NCBI RefSeq assembly: GCF_002240035.1
Contig: NZ_CP016397.1
Location: 1,700,501-1,764,500, forward strand
DNA length: 64,000 nt
From: Legionella clemsonensis
GTDB lineage: Bacteria; Pseudomonadota; Gammaproteobacteria; Legionellales; Legionellaceae
Direction: 5' to 3'
In this document: in pieces, positions 16,911 to 26,781 of the stretch
Numbering within the stretch: the stretch's first letter is position 1
Layout of the letters: every line of letters begins with the position of its first letter
Notes under the pieces: model-generated
Databases searched by the model: none
Seen by the model: the letters and a program-made list of their open reading frames with translations, nothing else
What the model was told of the DNA's origin: nothing
Program-made: the position numbers and the translations under genes

Positions 16911-19877
16911 ATGCCTAAGCCAAACGATTTAACTGAAATTTTTACGCTTTTACAACAAGAGAAGACTGCCCAACCCCATTATTTCTTATTTTTATTGGGG
17001 ACGGACACTGTTTTTACTGAAAGACCCACTATTACGCTTAAAGATCCTGTAGAAAAAAAATCTTATGAGCGCGGAGAAACTTTATCCTATGCAGCTCAAG
17101 TCGTTGTCCGGATCTTGGGTGAAGAAGCTGAAATTACTAAATCAAATAGCCCTCTTTCCTATTGCTCTCCTTCAGTTGACGTCGTCAATGGGCCTACCAC
17201 CTTAGGGAGTGAAGTGGGTGAGCGTATCGCACAGGGAGTATTTTTAGCCTTGCGTGCATTGGCATCGGGTAAAAAGACTATTCAAATTTCTGCACATAGC
17301 CGAGGTGCTGTTGAATCCATTTTAGTCATGCATGAATTAAAACGCATTCAAACTGCTCTTGAGAAAGAACCACAGAAACCACTCTTTGATATCCTTAGCG
17401 CGAGTCCTTGTAATTATACCCGCACTGCTATAGGAAAATTTTTTAAGAATACAGAGGCAGATAGTCAGGAGTTAAGGGCGGAACTGTTAAAGCGTTTACA
17501 GGAAGTAAAAGTTAATTCTTTTTTAATTGATCCTGTTCCTGGCGGCGGTTTCTTAAAAATTCCGGGTATCGCATGGAAAGATGAACGATTCTTTGAGCGA
17601 CCTGCTTGTAATAACTATGAACTCCTGCTCTATCGAGATGAACGGACCCGCTGCTTTACTCCCATTGTGCCCAACGGGATGCAACCGCTTATCATTCCTG
17701 GTCATCATGGCTCAGCAAGTGGTAACCGCTACACTCAGCAGCTCGAGGAGGTTTCCGATAAAATTGAAAACAGGGACACGACGACCATTCAAGATCTCGT
17801 ACTTTGTAAATTGTTTCATTTTTTTCACCAATCTACGGGTATATTCGCACCCTCTGCTTATAACCTGAATCTTGAACACAATGCCCTGGATGGTGTTCTC
17901 AATCTATTTTTAGAAGCTAATGAATCTGATAGATATCAAGTAATATTAAAGCATTATTTGGCTGTCGAAAAAAATAATGCAGCTTATTTATCTTTCGCTG
18001 ATGGTTCTTATGCTTACCTCGGCGCTCAATACACAGAAGAGCGTGAACGCTTTGTTCATAATCGAGGTAATAGACATGATAAAATGCGTAATGTCGCTCC
18101 ACAGATGACAGGCAGTTTTGTAAATACAGAGCATGCGATGCTTTTTTTACGAGACTACATACAGCTTGATCGCTTAGTTACTGCCACACCCGATAGGTTA
18201 GTGAAGGCAATTAGTAATGCCATGCAGGCCGTGACTGCTGAAATGGTCGCTAACAGAAAGGATTCCTCTAAATTATTGAAACTGGTTCAAGATGAACACG
18301 GACGTAAGATTCTCTTTGACGGGCTCTCAATATGCGTTGATTTAATTAGTCAAAAATACCTAAGAAATCATTTAACGGCAGAAGAAGCCATTAAGCTGCG
18401 CGAGGTAATCCAAGAACCGTTTGAAGTATTGAATATAGCTTTAACAGGTGCTAAAGGTGAGATATCAGAAGACAATCAGATTATTCTTCGTGAGTGCAAA
18501 AATTTCTTGCAGAATGGATTAAAACGAACTATCGAGACTCACTATCACTCAATCCTTGAACAAGTCGATGAACTTGATAAGCAAATAAACATTGCTCTTG
18601 CTTCACCTGAAGAATTCCAGAACACTTTTGATGCCTTTGTAAGAAACCTTAATGTTGAGACGGATGAAACTGGTGAGCTGAAACTGGTAAAACAGCGTCT
18701 ACAATCACTTCAACGACCAGTCACTATTGAAATTGTCAAGAACATATTATCTGATGCGCTTGATCAAATCCGATTAAATGACAGTCTTTCTATCGAACAA
18801 AAAGGACAAATTAATGCCCTGATATTACAGGAGAAAAACACACACTTAGGACGCTTTTTTGAAGAAAGGCAAACGTCAACTGACAAGCATTTAGCAGATA
18901 TCGAGCAACTTTATATTTTGGCAGAAAATTTAAAAAGAGATTATTCAGGGCTTAATAAGCTTTTATCACCAACCACCTTAGCCATCGATAATAAACAACT
19001 TCATTTCCGCTGCCTGCATTTAATTCATAGAGGGGCAATGCTGCTTAAAGAACGTCAGGTTAATTTACGCCAAAAACCAGCTTCTATTAGTCAGCGCTTT
19101 TTTGATCTTCTTAAAAGTGAGGCAATAGCATTAGGAGCTCCTTCTCCAGAAATTGCAGATCTAACAAGGCAAACAGCAGAAAAAGGAGAAACCATTGCTC
19201 AATTGGAAGAAGCAAAGCAAAAACTTCAAGAAGAACTTAAATCTGAACGAGAAAAGCTTTTAAATCAGGAGAAATTCTCTTTTAAACAATTGGCTGAGAA
19301 ACTCGATCAAAAAGAAGAAATCAGGGAGTTAAAATTAGAAACCGAGCAATTACTCGAAAAATTACAATCAGCTGCTGAACTGAAAAAAGCGACATTAATT
19401 AATGAGAAGCTTATTCCTTTAGCCGATGATTATTTGCAGCATCTATTAAGTCAAGCCATAAAGTTAAACCCGGAGCTAGAAACACATGACATTCATCATC
19501 CATTACCAGCAGAGGATGAAGCAGCTTTAGGCTATAACAACATTAAAGAAAAATTTAATGCGGTGCATGATTTAAAACAAAAATTAGCAGACAGTAAATC
19601 GGTGCCTTTAGCCAGCGAGAGAATAGAGAAATTTAAAGCGGCCCTACCCGACATTGAAGCAAAACTTGGACTACATCGTGATTCAGCGTGGAAACGGTTT
19701 GTTAAGGGCTGTCTGGTCATTCTTGGTGTCATTGCCACAGGCGTTGTACCGGGTGTTGGTTTGTTCGTATATTCCAAGCTTACCAGCAAATCCCCTTCCT
19801 TCTTTAGTACTCAAACGAGAGGCAGTGCATTTATAGAAGAATGTCAGAAACTCGAGAATTCACTGAACAATTCTTAA
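16911..19877 (+). CDS. Large SRGA-type alpha/beta-hydrolase-like protein with coiled coil and C-terminal membrane segment
   Basis: The 988-residue product begins with a domain (about 20-330) opening YFLFLLGTDT and carrying ISAHSRGAVES, a nucleophile-elbow-like motif with Ser130 (AHSRG in place of GxSxG). Later DPVPGGG (about 207-213) and GHHGSASG resemble the acid/His regions of lipase-like folds. The middle (330-740) is helical and unassigned. Residues about 745-850 are a coiled coil rich in Glu and Lys, and 942-965 are a hydrophobic hairpin (CLVILGVIATGVVPGVGLFVY). There is no signal peptide. It shares its N-terminal logic with the protein encoded at 55698-57437. Such architecture is common among Legionella Dot/Icm effectors; secretion and lipase activity are inferred. 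GGGAG precedes the ATG. Confidence 0.6.
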   Translation: MPKPNDLTEIFTLLQQEKTAQPHYFLFLLGTDTVFTERPTITLKDPVEKKSYERGETLSYAAQVVVRILGEEAEITKSNSPLSYCSPSVDVVNGPTTLGSEVGERIAQGVFLALRALASGKKTIQISAHSRGAVESILVMHELKRIQTALEKEPQKPLFDILSASPCNYTRTAIGKFFKNTEADSQELRAELLKRLQEVKVNSFLIDPVPGGGFLKIPGIAWKDERFFERPACNNYELLLYRDERTRCFTPIVPNGMQPLIIPGHHGSASGNRYTQQLEEVSDKIENRDTTTIQDLVLCKLFHFFHQSTGIFAPSAYNLNLEHNALDGVLNLFLEANESDRYQVILKHYLAVEKNNAAYLSFADGSYAYLGAQYTEERERFVHNRGNRHDKMRNVAPQMTGSFVNTEHAMLFLRDYIQLDRLVTATPDRLVKAISNAMQAVTAEMVANRKDSSKLLKLVQDEHGRKILFDGLSICVDLISQKYLRNHLTAEEAIKLREVIQEPFEVLNIALTGAKGEISEDNQIILRECKNFLQNGLKRTIETHYHSILEQVDELDKQINIALASPEEFQNTFDAFVRNLNVETDETGELKLVKQRLQSLQRPVTIEIVKNILSDALDQIRLNDSLSIEQKGQINALILQEKNTHLGRFFEERQTSTDKHLADIEQLYILAENLKRDYSGLNKLLSPTTLAIDNKQLHFRCLHLIHRGAMLLKERQVNLRQKPASISQRFFDLLKSEAIALGAPSPEIADLTRQTAEKGETIAQLEEAKQKLQEELKSEREKLLNQEKFSFKQLAEKLDQKEEIRELKLETEQLLEKLQSAAELKKATLINEKLIPLADDYLQHLLSQAIKLNPELETHDIHHPLPAEDEAALGYNNIKEKFNAVHDLKQKLADSKSVPLASERIEKFKAALPDIEAKLGLHRDSAWKRFVKGCLVILGVIATGVVPGVGLFVYSKLTSKSPSFFSTQTRGSAFIEECQKLENSLNNS

Positions 19878-20047
19878 GAGTTACGAGAGCATGGATGCTG
19901 TGCATAAAGAACAGCAAGTAGGCAAAAGAAGGGCCTTGAAATTAGATGCGTTTACTCTGTCTACCTCTTATTAAGCTCTATCTTGGTTAATTAAAATTCA
20001 ATATCCTATAATTAAAAATGGGCCAATCTAAAGTTAAGGACAAGGTT

Positions 20048-20380
20048 ATGTATTACTGTTCTGTTAAAAGATTTAGGTTGCTACCTGTTCTCATTACTTC
20101 TGTATTTCTTTTCCTTGCTGCAGGTTTTTTTGCAGCAACTGCTCAGGCAGCAACATCAACACCTTTAACGCCTAGTGCAAACAAGACGGAACTGGCTTAT
20201 TTTTATGTTTACGACAGATACCCCGGTCGATATTGGGGACCAAGGAGGTATTATCATCGTAATGTTTATTGGACAGGTTGGCGTACTTACTATTATCGCC
20301 ATGGCTACCGTTGCCAACGAAACTGCCTGATAAATCGTTGGAATGGGGCCATTATCCGTTGTGCAAAACGTTGTTTCTAG
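20048..20380 (+). CDS. Small secreted Tyr/Arg-rich protein
   Basis: Starting at ATG 20048 (an in-frame ATG at 20018 has no ribosome-binding site, while AGGACAAGG precedes this one), the protein has 110 residues. A signal peptide (RFRLLPVLITSVFLFLAAGFFAATAQAA without a lipobox) is followed by about 70 residues rich in Tyr, Arg, Trp and His (YPGRYWGPRRYYHRN) and four Cys near the end (CQRNC, CAKRC), which could form two disulfides. It should be periplasmic or secreted and basic. Function unknown. Confidence 0.6.
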   Translation: MYYCSVKRFRLLPVLITSVFLFLAAGFFAATAQAATSTPLTPSANKTELAYFYVYDRYPGRYWGPRRYYHRNVYWTGWRTYYYRHGYRCQRNCLINRWNGAIIRCAKRCF

Positions 20381-20400
20381 TTAGCTCAGAAGCCTGTTTA

Positions 20401-20435
20401 TTATCGCGCCAAACCAGTACTTTGGGGCGCGATAA
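20401..20435. terminator. Hairpin shared by two convergent genes
   Basis: TTATCGCGCC (20401-20410) pairs perfectly with GGCGCGATAA (20426-20435). It lies 20 bases after the stop of the small secreted protein gene and contains the stop codon and last codons of the RasGEF-like gene on the minus strand. A T-run is lacking on both sides, so efficiency is uncertain. Confidence 0.55.
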
Positions 20436-21435
20436 TGTGTTCTTCACGTACTGTTTCTCGACATTCTTTCTGCCAAAAAGCCGGTAATTCATTGTAAAAA
20501 TAAATGCGTGTGCTTTTTTTAATTTTAATTTTGATTACCTGATACTGCATGGTTTCTTTACCTGCTGAAACATCTGGTCTATTGGAAGAATTATTTATTT
20601 TATTATTTCCGACTTTCTTTGCCATATTACATTCGCTACCATATTTTGCTTGAGCTCTTTGATAAATCTTTTCCAATTCATCCGGTAAGCCAGGAGATTT
20701 TTCCTTCTGTTCACGCTTAATATCGACTAAAATTGCCATTTTTTTCTTAAAATTAGCCTGCTTACTTTCGTTATCCATATTTTGATCGAGTAAATAATTT
20801 AAGGTGGTAATATCTTTTGCTCTTAAAAATACGGGAACGAATTTTGTCGCTGATTTAGCTTGTGTGATTTCCTTACGGAGCTTTATAAAATTATTGGAAG
20901 GTGAAATCATGGCTATTTGATTAGCAAACTTCCTCTGATAAGACTGAGGTAAATGAGACGTTAACTTCAGTTTAATATCCAGTTGCAATAGTGCATTGAT
21001 TATCAGAAATGCGCCTTCATAGCACTGCGCTTTGCGCAAATAGTCAGCGGTTTCAATCCATCGCTGAAAAGCCATGCATTGCAAATCATTTTTCTGATGC
21101 ACTTCTACATTATTTTTTATATAAGATTCAAGAGTATTCCGTACCTCCAGGAAGTTTTTTACGCGAAAACTAGCCTTCTCTATTTCTGCAAATCCAGAAG
21201 GATCAGAAAAATCACTAATAAAAAGTTTTGAAAATGCCTGCCTCAATTTGCAATCAATAATTTTTGCCTGAGCTTTAACAATTTCCTTATTATTGTTAGC
21301 AAACTTCAAATTTTTATTAAAATCGGAAACTTTTTTCCCCACATTAAGCTGTTCCCAATCAAAGGGAATAACTGTTTCCAGAAGAAAATTAAAATTTTTT
21401 ACCCAGGAAAAATTGACTTTAGACACTTTAACCAT
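20401..21435 (-). CDS. RasGEF (CDC25-homology)-like domain protein, candidate effector
   Basis: The 344-residue protein carries the order of motifs of a eukaryotic Ras guanine-nucleotide exchange domain: FQRWIETADYLRKAQCYEGAF (123-143) followed by IINALLQLDIKLKLT, then LPQSYQRKF...ISPSNNFIKLRKEI (162-190) and FVPVFLRAKDIT (199-210). These match the helices around the catalytic hairpin of CDC25 domains (ERWIxIAxxCRxLNNFN..AI, DPSxNFKxYR, IPFLGxYLxDLT). The domain occupies about 65-225; the C-terminal 100 residues are Lys-rich and unassigned. No signal peptide is present. Legionella LegG2 is a known RasGEF-domain effector that acts on a host small GTPase, so a related role is inferred. The gene lies 56 bases downstream of fliK on the same strand. 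Confidence 0.72.
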   Translation of the reverse strand: MVKVSKVNFSWVKNFNFLLETVIPFDWEQLNVGKKVSDFNKNLKFANNNKEIVKAQAKIIDCKLRQAFSKLFISDFSDPSGFAEIEKASFRVKNFLEVRNTLESYIKNNVEVHQKNDLQCMAFQRWIETADYLRKAQCYEGAFLIINALLQLDIKLKLTSHLPQSYQRKFANQIAMISPSNNFIKLRKEITQAKSATKFVPVFLRAKDITTLNYLLDQNMDNESKQANFKKKMAILVDIKREQKEKSPGLPDELEKIYQRAQAKYGSECNMAKKVGNNKINNSSNRPDVSAGKETMQYQVIKIKIKKSTRIYFYNELPAFWQKECRETVREEHIIAPQSTGLAR

Positions 21436-21491
21436 CCTTGTTTATTGCCTGAGTTTTACTATTGAACAGCAAAGTTATTTAGTCAAGAGCA

Positions 21492-22814
21492 TTATGCAAA
21501 ATAATCAACGATTCCTTTATTTTTAGGTCTTGGTAAAGGAGTGAGAAGGATTGTCTCTTCACCGTTTTCTTGTTCATAGGTTATTGATTCACTTTTCTGT
21601 GGTGACGGACTGCGCTGATGGTTATGGGCATCTATATTAACCTGAGAAAGGTTTACGCCTTGTTCAGACATCATTTCCCTTAATCTTGGCAGAGTCTGCT
21701 CAATCAACTCACGCACTTGAACAGTATGAGTGGTTATATTCACACTGGCCGTATCCTTTATCAACTTAAGGTTAACTTCCAAAGGACCTAACTCTTGAGG
21801 GTTTAACTTTATAATGGCTGTTTTAATTTTTTGTTGGCCTAGCCACATGATTTGCTGAGTAAAATTTTCTCCCCACTCAGGACTCGAAACAGTCTGCGTC
21901 AAATGCAGAACTTTAGGAGATACTGTTGCATTAAAGGGTACTTCTAAATTCTTGCTTGGGACCGTTTGCATGGCAGAAAAAGCAGATGTTTCCATAGAGG
22001 GCGGCTGAGTAATCCTGTTGCTGATTGGAAGTTTTATGTCGGTGATGTCAGCGAAACCATTTTTATTCGTCTTAAAGTCAGCTTCCTCTGCGTCATTGCT
22101 GAATAAAGCCACTTCATCCCCTCTTTTAAGAGAGGCAGTTTCTTTATCAGGGGGATTATCAGCTATTGTAATACCTGTTGCCAGTATCCTCATTTCTGCA
22201 TCTGGTAATTCCTGCGGCAGAAGTTTCTTTCCTTGATCTGGTTTTAGTTGAGCTCCAGGCAGCGGTGAGGTGGTTATTGCTGCAGGAGATGCTTCAATCT
22301 CCTTACTATTTAATAAGTTGTTTGAGACTATAACGTTATTTAACATTTCAGGTTCTAAAGTAGACCCTTCTTTACTTTGTCTCACTTCACCAACCTTGGG
22401 AACTTCCCTATTGGGAGATTCAAAAATTGATGCATTAAACCAGGCTAACAGCAGAAGATCATCTGCTGGATCACGGGAGTCTTTTTCTTCTCTTGTAGAT
22501 TCTATCTGGAGTATTTTTTGTGCTTCATCTGGATCATCTATCTGCATTAATTCAGAGACATTTGTGGCTATTATTTCTGGCTCAATTGGCTGTGTCTCGT
22601 CAGTCTCATCAGAGGTTAAGGGAATGGCTTGCAAGGTAAAAGAAACTTTTTCGTTTGAATCAGTGGGTGTGCTCTCAGCTAATAATTCAGCCATCAACGT
22701 TATGAAAGCAATTTCATCCTGCGCTGGTTGCAAGACTTTATCCTCCAGTTGGAGTGAGGCACTCTTCCCTGCTCCTGCCAATTGCATCGATATTAACTGA
22801 ATTAAATCAAACAT
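21492..22814 (-). CDS. fliK: Flagellar hook-length control protein FliK
   Basis: The 440-residue protein has a long, low-complexity acidic N-terminal region and a conserved C-terminal hook-length domain: WGENFTQQIMWLGQQKIKTA, then LNPQELGPLEVNLKL, VRELIEQTLPRLREMMSEQG and VNLSQVNI (about 320-405). This is the FliK signature. FliK is exported by the flagellar type III apparatus, measures the hook and switches export from hook to filament subunits. No other flagellar gene lies in the window, so fliK is isolated here. The 224-bp MITE-like element sits about 52 bases upstream of the start. Confidence 0.88.
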   Translation of the reverse strand: MFDLIQLISMQLAGAGKSASLQLEDKVLQPAQDEIAFITLMAELLAESTPTDSNEKVSFTLQAIPLTSDETDETQPIEPEIIATNVSELMQIDDPDEAQKILQIESTREEKDSRDPADDLLLLAWFNASIFESPNREVPKVGEVRQSKEGSTLEPEMLNNVIVSNNLLNSKEIEASPAAITTSPLPGAQLKPDQGKKLLPQELPDAEMRILATGITIADNPPDKETASLKRGDEVALFSNDAEEADFKTNKNGFADITDIKLPISNRITQPPSMETSAFSAMQTVPSKNLEVPFNATVSPKVLHLTQTVSSPEWGENFTQQIMWLGQQKIKTAIIKLNPQELGPLEVNLKLIKDTASVNITTHTVQVRELIEQTLPRLREMMSEQGVNLSQVNIDAHNHQRSPSPQKSESITYEQENGEETILLTPLPRPKNKGIVDYFA

Positions 22815-22866
22815 TAATACACTCCCTGTTTATCCTTATCTCTTGCAAAATCTATACCATCTTTAT

Positions 22867-23090
22867 CTCGACTTTAGCGAATTCCCCAAATCCCCGCGGC
22901 GAAGACCGCGAGGCCCATCACTGAACTATGAACAAGAAATGGATCAGTTGCTCCATCTGTTGTCATTGGCAGCTTAAGACCTGATGTGGTAACTAGTTTA
23001 AGCAAAAGCTGTAGTATAATTTGAAATCGAAGTGGCCCCGCGGTCTTCGCCGCGGGGATTCGGGAACCGGAGAAGTTCGCTAAAGTCGAG
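22867..23090. mobile_element. MITE-like element with terminal inverted repeats
   Basis: The 15-bp ends CTCGACTTTAGCGAA (22867-22881) and its reverse complement (23076-23090) are flanked on both sides by TTTAT (22862-22866 and 23091-23095), a likely 5-bp target duplication. Inside, 22890-22910 and 23039-23059 form a second perfect 21-bp inverted repeat that is GC-rich and can also fold on itself. The 128-base core has no coding frame of note. This pattern fits a non-autonomous transposable element. I know of no transposase for it in the window. Confidence 0.7.
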
Positions 23091-23186
23091 TTTATCTAAT
23101 TTATTTATAAAGGCACTTTCTAAAGAATAAGTTCTATTTTGTTAAAAATTATTACGCGGATGTAAAACTCAATACTTCATTTTCCA

Positions 23187-23834
23187 GTGCATGATAGGCT
23201 CATTTGGAATACACAAGCTCAGGATGAACTTATGCTAACTTTCTTTCAGTCAAAAGCAAAAATAAGTGAAGAGAGGATTAGTGCCTTAATTTCAAAAAGC
23301 TTAAAATATATTGAACATCAGCAAATCCTCTCAAACCTCATTATGCAAAAGCAATGGGCTTTCCAAAACCAGCTTTCTCATTCCCAAAATACCTTCGAAA
23401 AAAACGCCATCTTACGATGCTATGCCCTTTTTGCCCAAACACTCTTAAGTTGTATTCAAACGCCACAAAACATTAAGGAACTCATTGAGAATTATTATCA
23501 ATCTTCTGATTATTGTCCTGTTGGACAGGAAGATAGCCATCCCTATACGTTATTTGATGAGGTAAATAATGTTCTTTTAAAAACCGGATTGACTGTCTTT
23601 GTTTTCAGCTTTATTACTCTTCCTTTTAGTGTACCGATTGGTTTGATTATACTCGGAGTATCTCTATCTATCACGCTACCAACTGCATTTTATGCCCTGG
23701 TAGAAATCATTCCTAATCAAGCAAAAATTAAAAATGAGGAAAAGGCTCTGTTTACTCAACTTTACTCCTGCTTAAACTCAGAGAAAGTAGCCAGTCCCAT
23801 GGATAGTTATGCCACTCAGCCTGCAAACGCTTAA
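23187..23834 (+). CDS. Hypothetical protein with C-terminal membrane hairpin
   Basis: Up to 215 residues: a helical N-terminal part (about 1-110), then two adjacent hydrophobic segments (about 128-175, VFVFSFITLPFSVPIGLIILGVSL) and a short polar tail. The start is uncertain: the GTG at 23187 has no ribosome-binding site, whereas an in-frame ATG at 23232 follows AGGATG, giving 200 residues. I do not recognise the family. It lies alone next to the MITE-like element. Membrane hairpins of this kind are frequent in Legionella effectors, but nothing more specific supports that here. Confidence 0.5.
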   Translation: MHDRLIWNTQAQDELMLTFFQSKAKISEERISALISKSLKYIEHQQILSNLIMQKQWAFQNQLSHSQNTFEKNAILRCYALFAQTLLSCIQTPQNIKELIENYYQSSDYCPVGQEDSHPYTLFDEVNNVLLKTGLTVFVFSFITLPFSVPIGLIILGVSLSITLPTAFYALVEIIPNQAKIKNEEKALFTQLYSCLNSEKVASPMDSYATQPANA

Positions 23835-24028
23835 TTCAGTGTCTCGTTGCTTGTCCAGTCTCGCAGCTATGTCATGGTATTTCCCTGCATACGCAAGAAA
23901 TTGATGGCTATTTCCTTAAGTTTTTTGTTCTGAAATTAAAAATTTCGGAATATCGCCCTTCCCTCATGAAAACTTGCTCCATTTAGGCTATCATTACGTT
24001 TTTTTTTAACTCAATGGAGTTGGTATCT

Positions 24029-26701
24029 ATGAAAGTGGGTCAAGACAGCCTTTCAACGGAATCACAATTATCCGTAGATGGTAAGACATATCATTACTTC
24101 AGTCTTAAAGACGCTGAGAAAAAACATTTTCCAGGAATTAATCGTTTACCGTATTCATTGAAAGTGTTGTTCGAAAATTTACTGCGCTTTGAAGACGGCA
24201 CAACAGTTACTACAGATAACATTAAAGCAATTGCTCAATGGCTAGAAACAAGAACGTCACAACATGAAATTGCCTATCGACCTGCAAGAGTTCTTATGCA
24301 AGATTTCACTGGCGTTCCTGCTGTTGTAGATTTAGCAGCAATGCGTGATGCCCTGGCCAAATTGGGCGGCGATCCTCAACATATTTCTCCATTATCTCCT
24401 GTGGACTTAGTCATTGATCACTCTGTTATGGTGGATAAATTTGCAAGCCCGGATGCTCTCGAGGTGAATACAGCCATTGAAGTGAAGCGCAATAAAGAGC
24501 GCTATGAGTTTTTACGCTGGGGACAAAAAGCATTTGCAAACTTTCAGGTGGTTCCTCCAGGCACTGGTATTTGTCATCAAGTCAATTTGGAATACCTGGG
24601 GAAAACAGTCTGGTCTTGTCAAGAGGGTGATAAACTTTACGCTTACCCTGATACTTTAGTCGGTACAGATTCTCATACTACAATGATTAATGGCCTTGGT
24701 GTGCTTGGATGGGGAGTCGGTGGTATCGAAGCAGAAGCGGCCATGTTGGGACAACCTGTATCCATGTTAATTCCAGAAGTCATCGGCTTCAAATTAACCG
24801 GTAAGCTAAGGGAAGGTATCACAGCAACTGATTTAGTCTTAACGGTGACCCAAATGCTTCGTCAAAAGGGAGTAGTAGGTAAATTTGTTGAGTTCTATGG
24901 CCCTGGCCTTGCTGATTTGCCACTCGCCGATCGGGCAACTATCTCTAATATGGCTCCGGAATATGGCGCTACCTGTGGATTTTTTCCAGTTGATAAAGAG
25001 ACATTGCGCTATTTAGAACTGACTGGTCGCGATTCACATACTATTGCACTCGTAGAAGCCTACTGTAAAGCACAGGGCCTATGGTATGACAAAGACACTG
25101 AAGATCCTGTTTTTACCGATGTTTTAAGCCTTGATTTAACTACGGTTGAACCTTCTCTTGCTGGCCCCAAAAGACCACAGGATAAAGTAACTTTAACATC
25201 ACTTCCTGAGGCTTTCTGCACTTTTATGAAAGAAGTTGGCAAGACTCTTGAGCAAGAAATAAAATATCCGGTAGTAGGCCATGATTACAAAATGCAGCAC
25301 GGTGACATCGTTATTGCAGCAATAACCAGTTGCACCAATACATCTAATCCCAGTGTACTTATGGCAGCTGGATTAGTCGCCAAAAAAGCAGTGGAAAAAG
25401 GCTTAAAACGCAAGCCCTGGGTTAAATCTTCTCTTGCTCCTGGCTCTAAAGTAGTTACGGACTATTTAAAACATGCCGGCTTACAAAAATATTTAGATCA
25501 ATTAGGTTTTAATCTTGTCGGTTATGGTTGTACTACGTGTATTGGTAACTCGGGTCCATTGCCTGATCCCATTGCAGAGTGCGTCAATAACAATGACCTT
25601 GTGGTATGCTCTGTTCTTTCTGGTAACCGTAATTTTGAAGGTAGAGTTCATCCACAGGTTCGCGCTAACTGGTTAGCCTCCCCACCGTTGGTTGTGGCCT
25701 ACGCGTTATGTGGTACCGCCTGTATTGATTTAAGTAAAGACCCTATCGGCCAAGAGGCAAATGGTAATAACATTTACCTAAAAGATATATGGCCATCAAA
25801 TGAGGAAGTCGCTGCAGAAGTTGCCAAAGTCAATGGAGCTATGTTTCGCAAGGAATACGCTGAGGTATTTAAGGGGGATGAACATTGGCAAGCCATTCAA
25901 ACAGGTAGCGGTTCGACCTATAATTGGAACGCTGAGTCTACTTACATTCAGCACCCGCCTTTCTTTGAAAATTTATCAAAAACTCCTGCCCCAATTAAAC
26001 CTATTAAGAAAGCCTACGTATTGGCTCTTCTCGGTGATTCGATAACAACTGATCATATCTCTCCTGCTGGTTCAATTAAAGCAAGCTCGCCTGCTGGCTT
26101 ATATTTAAAATCTAAAGGGGTGAGTGAAGCTGATTTCAACTCTTATGGTTCCAGACGAGGTAATCATGAAGTGATGATGCGTGGCACTTTTGCTAACATC
26201 CGCATTCGTAATGAAATAACGCCCGGTATTGAAGGTGGTATTACGCGTCATATTCCATCTAATGAAATTATGTCCATCTATGATGCCTCAATGCTCTATC
26301 AAAAAGAGAATCATCATTTGGTGGTGATAGCTGGTAAAGAATACGGTACTGGTTCTTCCCGTGACTGGGCAGCCAAAGGAACCAATTTATTAGGTGTTAA
26401 GGCTGTTATCACCGAGAGTTTTGAACGCATTCATCGTTCAAACTTAATTGGCATGGGTGTATTGCCATTACAATTCCAGGAAGGTACCAATCGCTTAACA
26501 CTGGGTCTGGATGGCACTGAGCGAATTAGCATTGATATTGATGATTCATTAAAGCCTGGCGCCAAATTGCCTATGCTTATCGAGCGTTGGGATGGTACGC
26601 AGGAAACTGTTGAGGTTCTTTGTCGCATTGATACAAACAATGAGCTCGATTACTACCGACATGGCGGTATCCTGCAGTACGTACTGCGAAATTTAATGTA
26701 A
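24029..26701 (+). CDS. acnA: Aconitate hydratase A
   Basis: Starting at ATG 24029 (GGAG eight bases upstream; an ATG at 24014 is less likely) the product has 890 residues, the usual AcnA/IRP-type length. The [4Fe-4S] ligands are visible in [12 protein letters not shown] and [39 protein letters not shown] is the family signature, and the swivel domain has [13 protein letters not shown]. It interconverts citrate and isocitrate in the cytoplasm as part of the TCA cycle. A 14-bp hairpin follows, so it is probably monocistronic. AcnA proteins can also bind RNA when the cluster is lost. Confidence 0.96.
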   Translation: MKVGQDSLSTESQLSVDGKTYHYFSLKDAEKKHFPGINRLPYSLKVLFENLLRFEDGTTVTTDNIKAIAQWLETRTSQHEIAYRPARVLMQDFTGVPAVVDLAAMRDALAKLGGDPQHISPLSPVDLVIDHSVMVDKFASPDALEVNTAIEVKRNKERYEFLRWGQKAFANFQVVPPGTGICHQVNLEYLGKTVWSCQEGDKLYAYPDTLVGTDSHTTMINGLGVLGWGVGGIEAEAAMLGQPVSMLIPEVIGFKLTGKLREGITATDLVLTVTQMLRQKGVVGKFVEFYGPGLADLPLADRATISNMAPEYGATCGFFPVDKETLRYLELTGRDSHTIALVEAYCKAQGLWYDKDTEDPVFTDVLSLDLTTVEPSLAGPKRPQDKVTLTSLPEAFCTFMKEVGKTLEQEIKYPVVGHDYKMQHGDIVIAAITSCTNTSNPSVLMAAGLVAKKAVEKGLKRKPWVKSSLAPGSKVVTDYLKHAGLQKYLDQLGFNLVGYGCTTCIGNSGPLPDPIAECVNNNDLVVCSVLSGNRNFEGRVHPQVRANWLASPPLVVAYALCGTACIDLSKDPIGQEANGNNIYLKDIWPSNEEVAAEVAKVNGAMFRKEYAEVFKGDEHWQAIQTGSGSTYNWNAESTYIQHPPFFENLSKTPAPIKPIKKAYVLALLGDSITTDHISPAGSIKASSPAGLYLKSKGVSEADFNSYGSRRGNHEVMMRGTFANIRIRNEITPGIEGGITRHIPSNEIMSIYDASMLYQKENHHLVVIAGKEYGTGSSRDWAAKGTNLLGVKAVITESFERIHRSNLIGMGVLPLQFQEGTNRLTLGLDGTERISIDIDDSLKPGAKLPMLIERWDGTQETVEVLCRIDTNNELDYYRHGGILQYVLRNLM

Positions 26702-26705
26702 TCAT

Positions 26706-26740
26706 TTAAGGTCTCCTGAGACTGAATCAGGAGACCTTAA
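26706..26740 (+). terminator. Terminator after acnA
   Basis: TTAAGGTCTCCTGA (26706-26719) and TCAGGAGACCTTAA (26727-26740) form a perfect 14-bp stem with a 7-base loop, five bases after the stop codon. A T-rich stretch follows about ten bases later. Confidence 0.8.
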
Positions 26741-26781
26741 CATTCACCTTCTTTTTTCTTGACATCCACTAAGGATTTCAC

